NCBI RefSeq assembly: GCF_021261315.1
Contig: NZ_JAJSAX010000001.1
Coordinates: 434,001-498,000, forward strand
Direction of reading: 5' to 3'
DNA length: 64,000 nucleotides
Source of the DNA: Epilithonimonas sp. JDS
GTDB lineage: Bacteria; Bacteroidota; Bacteroidia; Flavobacteriales; Weeksellaceae
Position numbers and translations under genes: made by a program. Shown one piece after another: positions 32,840 through 40,383 of this stretch (position 1 is its first letter; the number at the start of each line of letters is the position of its first letter). Below the pieces are notes generated by a model. That model did not search any database. It had not been told where the DNA came from and saw only the letters and a list, made by a program, of their open reading frames with translations.

Positions 32840-34270
32840 TTAGTTGTAACCTGGGTTTTGTGTCAAAACACCTTTACTGTCTGTAATTGCTCTCAAAGGA
32901 ATTGGGAACAATTCGTTCTTTCCTTTTTGAAATCCTTTAGAACCTAAAAATTGTTCTGCTTGACCTGTTCTTACGAGATCTAAGAATCTGTCCATTTCCA
33001 TTGCCAATTCCACTCTTCTTTCTTGCCAGATTGCTAGTCTTATAGCAGATTGTGTGGTTGCAGGTGTATCACCAAGATTAGCTCGGTGTCTAACTTTATT
33101 AACACCAACAATGGCTGCGCCACTATTACCAATTTCGTTTGCTGCTTCTGCATTAATTAACAAAATATCGGCAAATCTCAAAATTCTTAGATTCTGAATA
33201 GAACCATAGCCACAAGCATTGTTATTAAGAGATGTTGGCACATATACTTTTTGATTCCAGGTATTGCCTGCTTGAGGGTCATTTTTCTTTATCAAATCAC
33301 CTTCGATTGTCGTTTCGCCTTCTCTTAGAATAGATAACTCTTTTCTGATATCACCTGGCTCAAAAGCATCCTCCAATGATTGAGAAGGCGTAAAGAATCC
33401 CCAACCAAACTGATTCCTAACACCCTGTACTTCTGCATATTGACTTCCTGCATCAGGATTCATTAAAGGGTCACAACCACAATTAACTTCAAAAACTGAT
33501 TCAGTGCCAAATTCCCCTGCTGGTCTGAATAAATGATTAAAATCTGGATCTAAACTGTATCCTAAAGCAATAACTTGATTAGAGGTATCATAAGCTTTTT
33601 GATAATCTTTCATATAAAGATAAACTTTGGAAAGTAATCCTAGAGCTCCTCCTTTTGTAACTCTTCCTAAATCTGCCGCAGGATATGTTTGTGGTAATAC
33701 CGCGGCAGCTTCTGTAAGATCTTTCACGATAAAAGCATAAACCTCAGCTGCCGTATTTCTTGGTTGTAAGTAATTACTTTGAAGTCCATCAAAAATAGGT
33801 ACACCTCCATAAACTCTAACGAGATTAAAATAGAAATAGGCTCGTAACATTTTAGTTTCTGCAACCAATCTGTTTTTAAGAGTTGCATCCATATCAATAT
33901 TAGGAACATTGGTAATTACTTGATTGGCTCTTTGAACCGCCTGCCATTGTCCTGTCCAATATCCATCAACTGCATCTGTACTAATATTGTATTTGAACTG
34001 ATCCATATCGTTTATGAATGTTGCATCTGTTGGGTTCGATCCTTTGTCTACATCATCACCTGTTACGCCTAAGATGTTCTGAGCAGGAAATCCTGTATTA
34101 TTCCAACTTCTAAGAAAGGCATAAACCGCGTTTGTTGCTCGGTTAGCATCATCTGCTGTTTTGAAGAAATCATCTGCCACAACTACACCTTCTTGTTTGA
34201 TATCTACAAAGTCATCACTACAACTGGCGATTAATGAAAATATAGATAGTGTTAAAAATATTTTTTTCAT
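32840..34270 (-). CDS. SusD/RagB-family surface glycan-binding lipoprotein
   Basis: A 476-residue SusD-like lipoprotein: the lipobox is I-A-S-C at residues 14-17, the N-terminal TPR-like part starts with F-F-K-T-A-D-D-A-N-R-A-T, then R-A-Y-F-Y-F-N-L-V-R-V-Y-G-G-V-P, and the C-terminal SusD block ends with R-R-V-E-L-A-M-E-M-D-R-F-L-D-L-V-R-T-G and L-F-P-I-P. It forms the lid of a SusCD pedal-bin transporter. It starts 10 bp after susC. Confidence 0.94.
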   Translation of the reverse strand: MKKIFLTLSIFSLIASCSDDFVDIKQEGVVVADDFFKTADDANRATNAVYAFLRSWNNTGFPAQNILGVTGDDVDKGSNPTDATFINDMDQFKYNISTDAVDGYWTGQWQAVQRANQVITNVPNIDMDATLKNRLVAETKMLRAYFYFNLVRVYGGVPIFDGLQSNYLQPRNTAAEVYAFIVKDLTEAAAVLPQTYPAADLGRVTKGGALGLLSKVYLYMKDYQKAYDTSNQVIALGYSLDPDFNHLFRPAGEFGTESVFEVNCGCDPLMNPDAGSQYAEVQGVRNQFGWGFFTPSQSLEDAFEPGDIRKELSILREGETTIEGDLIKKNDPQAGNTWNQKVYVPTSLNNNACGYGSIQNLRILRFADILLINAEAANEIGNSGAAIVGVNKVRHRANLGDTPATTQSAIRLAIWQERRVELAMEMDRFLDLVRTGQAEQFLGSKGFQKGKNELFPIPLRAITDSKGVLTQNPGYN

Positions 34271-34280
34271 GATTGTTTAA

Positions 34281-37085
34281 TTAAAATGTTAAGTTCATAC
34301 CCATTGTGTAGATAGCCGAAATCGGATAAATATTATTATCCACACCCATTTGTACTCTATCTGTATTTAATACCTCTGGAGAGAAACCGTTGTATTTGAA
34401 ACTAGTCCAAGGATTTTGGGCGCTTAGATAGATTCTAAATTTCTTAACAGATAATGATTCTGCAATGGCTTTTGAGAAGTTATAACCTACTTGAATATTT
34501 CTGATTCTGATATAGCTACCATCTTCGACATAAAAGCTATTAGGCAAGATAACAGATTGACTAGAAGTTATCATAGCATTGGTATTGGAAGTTCCTGCAC
34601 CTCGCCATCTATTATTATACATATCGAGATCCCAGCTCTCATTACCATAGCGTTGCTCGCGGTTGTAATTGTAAATCTTATTACCAAATACCCCTTGGAA
34701 ATCTATACCAAAATCAATAGAATGAACATTCAGATTAACACCAAACCCATAAGTACCCTTCGGAATTGGACTTCCTAAAAATGTTTTATCTCTTGTATCA
34801 ATAACACCATTTCCATCTAAATCTGCAAACTTGAACCACCCTGCTTTTGCATCGGTTTGTCCAGAAGCCGCAGCTTCTGCGTCTGTTTGGAAAACACCAG
34901 CAACTTGATATCCATAATATGAGCCTACTGCTTGACCAGTTTCTAGTCTAATAATAGAATTATTAAATAATGCGGCACCAGTCTCTAAAAATGAACCTCC
35001 ATAAACATCCGTGATTTCATTTTTAAGTGAAGTAAAATTACCATATACGCCCAATTTTACACTTTCACTTAAATCTGTATTATAATTGGCAGAAACTTCG
35101 AAACCTTTGTTTTTAAAAGAATAGGCATTTGTCACGTAATTCCTCCAGTTTTCAGCCCCTGAAATGGTTCCTTGGAAAATACCATATACTACATCTTTGG
35201 ATTCTTTATCGAAATAAGTTGCTTCAATTTTTAGTTTGTTATTAAGCAAAGCCATTTCTACTCCATAATCCATACCCGTTGTAGTTTCCCAGCCTATAGT
35301 TGGATCAATAACATTAGTAATTGTAGCTGCAGGATAACCATTATTACCATAATATGTTCCACCACCTATATTAGATACAAGCTGTGTAAAGTTTCTAGGA
35401 ACGTTCGGATTTCCTAATTTACCCCAACTCGCTCTCAATTTTAATAGACTGAAAACATTTTGCTCACTCATAAATCCTTCCTTAGAAACTACCCAACCAA
35501 TACTTACTGCCGGAAAAGTTTTATATCGATCAACCGAGATTTGCGATGTCGCATCTCGACGAATAGAAGCATTCAAAAGATATTTTCCAGCGTAGTCGTA
35601 ATTAATTCGTCCAAAGAAAGATTCTATACGTCTTTGATCTTGAGTTACATCTGGACTAGTTCTGGTATCATTAAAATATATAATATTTGTACCATTTCCA
35701 ATATCTAAAGATCCATTGGTTCCATCATACATTACATTATTTGCAGAACGATATTCTTCTGATCTGGAATCTCTAATTCTACTGAAACCTGCTAATAAAT
35801 CCAAATTATGCTCCCCAAAACTTTTTTTCCAGTTTAATGTATTATCCCAAACATAATTTCTGTATCGGTTTGTTCTTGTAACTAAATTAGAAATGGACGG
35901 GTTTGGAATGTATGTTATCGCAGGCGTGTATTCATATTGAACAGGCGTATAATTGTCGCTTGTATAACTACTTCTAAAGGTAAAATCTTTCAAAAATTTA
36001 ATCTCTGCCCACACATTATTAAGCATTCTCTCTTGTCTGACCTGTGAACGGTAAAGATCCAATTGTGCTCTAGGATTGGTAACATTCACCAATGTAATAT
36101 ATTGATAAGTCCCTGTAGCAGGATCAATAACGTCATAAACTGGTGGCGCATTACGGGCATTCAAAAGAGGATTCTGTGCAACATCAGTACGTGTTTTGGA
36201 GAATGAAAAATTATCGCCAATTGTAATATTATCCGTAATTTTATAACTAAGATTTAATTTTGTGTTGAATCTATTAAAACCACTTCCAGAATTGACCCCT
36301 TTTCCCGCAGCAAGATTACCTTCATCTTGAAGATATCCTACACTACCATAATAATTCAATTTGCCTAAATTTCCTGAAGCAGAAAAATCATTTGAATTAA
36401 TGATACTTGTGCGTAAAATTTCTTTGAACCAATCAGTATTTCCGGGATATTGTGCTTTTGTAATAAATTTAGGTTCATTTACTCTATCGTTAAGTAGCAT
36501 CTCATTATATAACTCAATGTACTGATCTGCATCTACCATTTTTGGAACATTGGTTACCTTTTTAATTCCTAAAAAAGAATTAACATTGAAAACTGGTTTT
36601 CCTTTTCCTGTTTTAGTTTTGATAATTACAGCACCATTAGCCGCTTTTGCTCCGAAAATTGCCAAACTGGAAGGATCCTTCAAAACACTCATAGATTCGA
36701 TATCCTGAGGATTAAGGAAAGAAATATCTTCCGTTAACATTCCATCTACGATAAAAACTGTATTTCCCGATAATGAGCCTACTCCTCGAATATCAACCCT
36801 TGGAGATCCGCCCGGTGTACCAGATGTTACAACATTTACACCGGCAAGTTTACCTTGTACAGAATTTAATGGGTTTGCATTTGGCTTATCTGCCAAGTCT
36901 TTTGCTGTTACAATCCCGATACTTCCCGTTACATTCTCCTTTTTCTGAGTACCATATCCTATCACTACAACTTCCTCAATTTTATTTTCTTTAGAAATTG
37001 TATCCTGTGTGGATTGGGCATGCAAATTGCCTCCAAAATAGATCGCGGCAATGAGCAATGGTAATTTCACATAATTTTTTCTCAT
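34281..37085 (-). CDS. SusC/RagA-family TonB-linked outer-membrane transporter
   Basis: A 934-residue SusC-like receptor. The signal peptide ends N-L-H-A-Q; there is no N-terminal CarboxypepD_reg extension, since the TonB box region E-E-V-V-V-I-G-Y-G-T-Q follows almost at once. The plug comes next (G-K-L-A-G-V-N-V-V-T-S-G-T-P-G-G-S-P, then I-R-G-V-G-S-L-S-G), and a long beta barrel ends in F. It imports oligosaccharides with SusD. No ECF-sigma, HTCS or SusR regulator lies within the window next to it; the 260 bp upstream is AT-rich with no clear promoter box. Confidence 0.94.
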   Translation of the reverse strand: MRKNYVKLPLLIAAIYFGGNLHAQSTQDTISKENKIEEVVVIGYGTQKKENVTGSIGIVTAKDLADKPNANPLNSVQGKLAGVNVVTSGTPGGSPRVDIRGVGSLSGNTVFIVDGMLTEDISFLNPQDIESMSVLKDPSSLAIFGAKAANGAVIIKTKTGKGKPVFNVNSFLGIKKVTNVPKMVDADQYIELYNEMLLNDRVNEPKFITKAQYPGNTDWFKEILRTSIINSNDFSASGNLGKLNYYGSVGYLQDEGNLAAGKGVNSGSGFNRFNTKLNLSYKITDNITIGDNFSFSKTRTDVAQNPLLNARNAPPVYDVIDPATGTYQYITLVNVTNPRAQLDLYRSQVRQERMLNNVWAEIKFLKDFTFRSSYTSDNYTPVQYEYTPAITYIPNPSISNLVTRTNRYRNYVWDNTLNWKKSFGEHNLDLLAGFSRIRDSRSEEYRSANNVMYDGTNGSLDIGNGTNIIYFNDTRTSPDVTQDQRRIESFFGRINYDYAGKYLLNASIRRDATSQISVDRYKTFPAVSIGWVVSKEGFMSEQNVFSLLKLRASWGKLGNPNVPRNFTQLVSNIGGGTYYGNNGYPAATITNVIDPTIGWETTTGMDYGVEMALLNNKLKIEATYFDKESKDVVYGIFQGTISGAENWRNYVTNAYSFKNKGFEVSANYNTDLSESVKLGVYGNFTSLKNEITDVYGGSFLETGAALFNNSIIRLETGQAVGSYYGYQVAGVFQTDAEAAASGQTDAKAGWFKFADLDGNGVIDTRDKTFLGSPIPKGTYGFGVNLNVHSIDFGIDFQGVFGNKIYNYNREQRYGNESWDLDMYNNRWRGAGTSNTNAMITSSQSVILPNSFYVEDGSYIRIRNIQVGYNFSKAIAESLSVKKFRIYLSAQNPWTSFKYNGFSPEVLNTDRVQMGVDNNIYPISAIYTMGMNLTF

Positions 37086-37345
37086 AATGTTCTTATGTAT
37101 TATTTTCTTACACCGAATATAAATAAATTTTTAACAACGAGTTAATATTTATTAACAACTATACAAATATCTGAAAATCAATTATATAAATTATATTTTC
37201 ACACTTATTTCAATTAAATACAAATAAAATAATTCCCCAATTATGGCTCAATATTTGCGATTTTAAGAAAATCGAAAACTTATTGCTTCAAAATGAGCTA
37301 ATATAAATTACAAAAAATCAAGATCAATTACAAAAATCAAAATAT

Positions 37346-37900
37346 ATGAACACTAACAGATTATCGCCCCAAATGCAAGAGGCATTGATAAAACAAATGA
37401 CGAAAGAAGCGCACGCTTCACAAATATTCCTCTCTTACGGCTGCTGGGCAGATGTAAAAGGCTATGGCGGAATTGCCAATTTCCTTTACAGACACTCACA
37501 GGAAGAACGAAATCATATGATCAAGGTGATGCGTTACATCCTGGACAGAGGCGGCGAAGCAAGAGTTGAAGCTATCCCTGCACCGCCGGAAAATCCACAA
37601 AGCTTGTCAGACGCCTTCAACAAGGTTTTTGAACACGAGGTTGATAATACGACTTCAATTTATGAAATCGTCAATTTATCATTTGAAGAAAAGGATTGGG
37701 CAACGTGGAACTTCATGCAATGGTTTGTGAAAGAACAAATTGAGGAAGAAAAATTAGCACTTGAGTTGATCGACAAATTGAAAATCGCTGGTGGAGACAG
37801 CGCTTCAGACGAATCACTTTTCACATTGGACAAAGCTTTGGAAGCTGCGCCAGACGACGTTTCTCTTCCACAAGAAGCGACGGCTGAAAATCCTTCTTAA
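37346..37900 (+). CDS. ferritin
   Basis: A 184-residue non-heme ferritin-like iron-storage protein of the four-helix type. Seen: K-E-A-H-A-S-Q-I-F-L-S near residue 20, E-E-R-N-H-M-I-K-V in helix B (metal ligands Glu and His), E-H-E-V-D-N-T in helix C and E-Q-I-E-E-E-K-L-A in helix D. The acidic Ser/Ala/Pro-rich tail after residue 150 is longer than in bacterial FtnA. Alone, with a terminator after it. Confidence 0.88.
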   Translation: MNTNRLSPQMQEALIKQMTKEAHASQIFLSYGCWADVKGYGGIANFLYRHSQEERNHMIKVMRYILDRGGEARVEAIPAPPENPQSLSDAFNKVFEHEVDNTTSIYEIVNLSFEEKDWATWNFMQWFVKEQIEEEKLALELIDKLKIAGGDSASDESLFTLDKALEAAPDDVSLPQEATAENPS

Positions 37901-37926
37901 GAACAAATTAAATATCACTAACTTTG

Positions 37927-37953
37927 ATCTCCGTTTTTTAGCGGAGATTTTTT
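37927..37953 (+). terminator. intrinsic terminator of the ferritin gene
   Basis: ATCTCCG / CGGAGAT with an 8-nt loop, then a T run. Confidence 0.8.
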
Positions 37954-37976
37954 ATTAATTAATATCAAAAAATAAA

Positions 37977-38282
37977 ATGGCAGATATCGTAGAAACCAAC
38001 CACAATAATCCAGAAGAATTTTACAAATCATTAAAGGAGAAATTAGAAAGCCAGCACAACTTTCCAGAGGAATATCTTTTCAAGTTCATTGTTCCAGGAG
38101 ATTCTGAAAAGATCACAGAGATTTTGAGAGTTTTTGACGGCCTTAAATACACTTTATCCAACAGAGAAAGTTCCAAAGGAAAATACACATCCGTTTCTTT
38201 GCAGTGTTTCGTGATGGATGCGGATCAAGTTATTGACATCTATCAAAAGGTGGCGAAAATAGAAAATGTGATGATGCTGTAA
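37977..38282 (+). CDS. DUF493 family protein
   Basis: A 101-residue protein of the DUF493 (YbeD-like) family, an alpha-beta ACT-like fold. Seen: E-F-Y-K-S-L-K-E-K-L-E, then F-P-E-E-Y-L-F-K-F-I-V-P and the second half R-E-S-S-K-G-K-Y-T-S-V-S-L-Q. A small regulatory or binding protein; in Enterobacteria YbeD sits near lipoate genes, but not here. Function unknown. Confidence 0.82.
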   Translation: MADIVETNHNNPEEFYKSLKEKLESQHNFPEEYLFKFIVPGDSEKITEILRVFDGLKYTLSNRESSKGKYTSVSLQCFVMDADQVIDIYQKVAKIENVMML

Positions 38283-38370
38283 TTATAATTGATAAATGAT
38301 GATCGATAAATGATTTTTAGAGTGGCTTGAAACTTGTATTTTAACCATTAGTATTTTAAAATTTCAAGTT

Positions 38371-38517
38371 ATGAAAAAAGCATTTTTCAGAGTTCTGAAT
38401 AACATCAACAAAGCGATTTTACCAAAATATAGCAAACGAGATTTTACAAAACTCAATAAATTTCAGAAACTCATCTTCGGTTACCGATATAAGGTGCTGG
38501 TAAATTCATTAGACTAG
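38371..38517 (+). CDS. 48-residue basic conserved small protein
   Basis: Intact short frame, ATG at 38371 to TAG at 38517. The product (starting M-K-K-A-F-F-R-V-L-N-N-I-N-K-A-I-L-P, ending Y-K-V-L-V-N-S-L-D) has 12 Lys/Arg, hydrophobic spacing suggesting amphipathic helices, and the middle N-K-F-Q-K-L-I-F-G-Y-R-Y. I recall close relatives in Chryseobacterium genomes, often labelled SsrA-binding protein although far too short for SmpB. Followed by a strong terminator. Function unknown. Confidence 0.7.
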   Translation: MKKAFFRVLNNINKAILPKYSKRDFTKLNKFQKLIFGYRYKVLVNSLD

Positions 38518-38539
38518 ATCATCAACATTAAAACATAAA

Positions 38540-38577
38540 AAAGAAAGCGTTCAAAATAATTTGAACGCTTTCTTTTT
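38540..38577. terminator. bidirectional terminator after the 48-residue gene
   Basis: Perfect 16-bp stem AAAGAAAGCGTTCAAA / TTTGAACGCTTTCTTT with a 4-nt loop and T runs on both strands, between convergent genes. Confidence 0.85.
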
Positions 38578-38610
38578 TATCTTCAAGCCTCAGACTTCCG
38601 TCCTCCAACT

Positions 38611-39585
38611 TTATGAATTTTCTAAGATATAACTAAACATCAATGGTGCACAGATTGTTGCATCACTTTCCACGATGAATTTTGGAGTTGTGATATCCAA
38701 TTTCCCCCAAGTGATCTTCTCGTTCGGAACAGCTCCGGAATATGATCCGTAAGAAGTTGTAGAATCTGAAATTTGACAGAAATAACTCCAGAACGGAATA
38801 TCGTGCATCTCCATATCTTGGTACAACATCGGCACCACACAGATTGGGAAATCACCCGCAATCCCACCACCTACTTGGAAGAATCCAACACCTTTTCCAC
38901 CAGAATTTTTCGGGTACCAATCAGCCAAATAAGCCATATACTCGATTCCGGATTTCATTGTAGAAAACTTCAAATCGCCTTTAATGCAATATGATGTGAA
39001 AATATTCCCCATTGTAGAATCTTCCCACCCTGGTACCACGATTGGCAAGTTTTTCTCAGCCGCTGCGATCATCCAGGAATTTTCTCTCGGGATCTCGTAA
39101 TACTGCTCCAGAACGCCAGACAAGATCATTTTGTACATATATTCGTGTGGGAAATATCTTTCTCCTTTTTCGTCCGCATCTTTCCAGATCTCGTAGATAT
39201 GTTTCTGTAATCTTCGGAACGCTTCTTCTTCTGGGATACAAGTGTCAGTTACTCTATTCAAGCCTCTTTCCAACAAATCCCATTCTTCTTTCGGTGTAAG
39301 GTCTCTATAGTTTGGAACTCTTTCGTAATGCGTGTGCGCCACAAGATTCATCAAGTCTTCCTCGAGGTTTGCACCAGTACAAGAGATGAAATCCACTTTT
39401 CCCTGACGGATCATCTCAGCAAGAATTTTCCCTAATTCCGCAGTAGACATCGCACCAGCAAGTGTGATCATCATTTTTCCGCCATCTTTCAGGTGGGCAA
39501 CATATCCTTTGGAAGCATCTACCAATGCTGCAGCATTGAAATGCAGATAATATTTCTCTATAAACTCAGTAATCGGTTTGCTCAT
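38611..39585 (-). CDS. deoxyhypusine synthase-like enzyme
   Basis: A 324-residue homolog of deoxyhypusine synthase (DHS), which in eukaryotes and archaea uses spermidine and NAD to modify eIF5A. Seen: L-A-G-A-M-S-T-A-E-L-G, S-C-T-G-A-N-L-E-E-D, G-I-A-G-D-F, and S-G-A-V-P-N-E-K-I-T-W-G-K with K295 at the position of the human catalytic lysine. Bacteria lack eIF5A, and bacterial DHS-like proteins are tied to polyamine (homospermidine or similar) chemistry, so polyamine transfer is the likely role. A TATCTTTG box lies 18 nt before the start codon. Confidence 0.87.
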   Translation of the reverse strand: MSKPITEFIEKYYLHFNAAALVDASKGYVAHLKDGGKMMITLAGAMSTAELGKILAEMIRQGKVDFISCTGANLEEDLMNLVAHTHYERVPNYRDLTPKEEWDLLERGLNRVTDTCIPEEEAFRRLQKHIYEIWKDADEKGERYFPHEYMYKMILSGVLEQYYEIPRENSWMIAAAEKNLPIVVPGWEDSTMGNIFTSYCIKGDLKFSTMKSGIEYMAYLADWYPKNSGGKGVGFFQVGGGIAGDFPICVVPMLYQDMEMHDIPFWSYFCQISDSTTSYGSYSGAVPNEKITWGKLDITTPKFIVESDATICAPLMFSYILENS

Positions 39586-39602
39586 TTTGTTTAAGATTTT
39601 TG

Positions 39603-39610
39603 CAAAGATA
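39603..39610 (-). promoter_or_regulatory. -7 box (TATCTTTG) of the DHS-like gene
   Basis: A TANNTTTG match on the minus strand, 18 nt before the ATG at 39585. No -33 TTG seen. Confidence 0.3.
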
Positions 39611-39613
39611 AAA

Positions 39614-40258
39614 TTAAAAGCGGAAAGTAGCAGCCGCGCTTAGAGAAACTCTGCTAAGTCCTTCCTTATTATCTCCAAAATCAAAAGTTTGTCCGTTGTA
39701 CTTCATTTTGTTCAATGTTCCGCCTGTCAATCCAAGTTTTGGACCTATATAGAAGAATTTGCTTACTTCATACTGATACGCAAGATTCATCTCTGCACCA
39801 AAGTTCGACCCTGTCCCTTTTACATTTCCGGATCTCGTAGTGTAGCTGATTACACCAAGAGAAATATCGATAAAGCCTTTATGTCTTGTCTCCTCGTTGA
39901 AATTGGAAATCATCACAGAAGGTCCGAAATAAGTAATATTATCCTTAGTATCTGTAGTAAAATAAACCAGATTTCCATTTTGATCTGTGCCAGACAATGT
40001 ACCTGTACTGGATGCACTGTAGTTTGAAAACTTAAGTCCCAATCCAACAGTTCCTCTCAAATGATAATAAGCTGAGATATCGAAATTCACACCGCTTTTC
40101 AGACCTTTGATGTAATCTTCCTCAGCGCTGGTAAGTCCTTCAGGATTTTCAGCTGTTCTCCATCCGAAACCTACGGAAGGGATGATTGAAAATTTTTGCT
40201 GTGCGAAAGATAAGATGGATGCAGAACACATAGCTGCAAAAAGTAATTTTTTGATCAT
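39614..40258 (-). CDS. outer-membrane beta-barrel protein
   Basis: A 214-residue PorT/OmpA-like small barrel: the start is placed at the ATG around 40258, which begins a signal peptide (M-I-K-K-L-L-F-A-A-M-C, ending S-F-A-Q); the upstream in-frame ATG at 40342 adds non-signal residues and lies before the promoter box. Alternating strands follow, with G-L-G-L-K-F-S-N-Y-S, and end in A-A-A-T-F-R-F, a C-terminal Phe of an outer-membrane protein. Family function unknown. Confidence 0.75.
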   Translation of the reverse strand: MIKKLLFAAMCSASILSFAQQKFSIIPSVGFGWRTAENPEGLTSAEEDYIKGLKSGVNFDISAYYHLRGTVGLGLKFSNYSASSTGTLSGTDQNGNLVYFTTDTKDNITYFGPSVMISNFNEETRHKGFIDISLGVISYTTRSGNVKGTGSNFGAEMNLAYQYEVSKFFYIGPKLGLTGGTLNKMKYNGQTFDFGDNKEGLSRVSLSAAATFRF

Positions 40259-40271
40259 AAATTTTTTTTCG

Positions 40272-40301
40272 CAAAAGTAACAATTTGTGGAAGTTAGCAA
40301 A
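40272..40301 (-). promoter_or_regulatory. promoter TTTG-N18-TACTTTTG of the outer-membrane protein gene
   Basis: On the minus strand, TTTG (40301-40298), 18 nt, TACTTTTG (40279-40272). The G of the -7 box lies only ~13 nt before the start codon, so the 5' leader should be under ten bases. Confidence 0.55.
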
Positions 40302-40349
40302 GCAAAATTTGTAAATATTTTATAACATTCAACTTCCAACATAATTCAT

Positions 40350-40357
40350 TACTTTTG
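40350..40357 (+). promoter_or_regulatory. -7 box (TACTTTTG) of the ABC-F gene
   Basis: A TANNTTTG match 26 nt before the ATG at 40384; no -33 TTG at the usual spacing. Confidence 0.35.
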
Positions 40358-40383
40358 CAAATTCAAATAAAATATAGAATACA

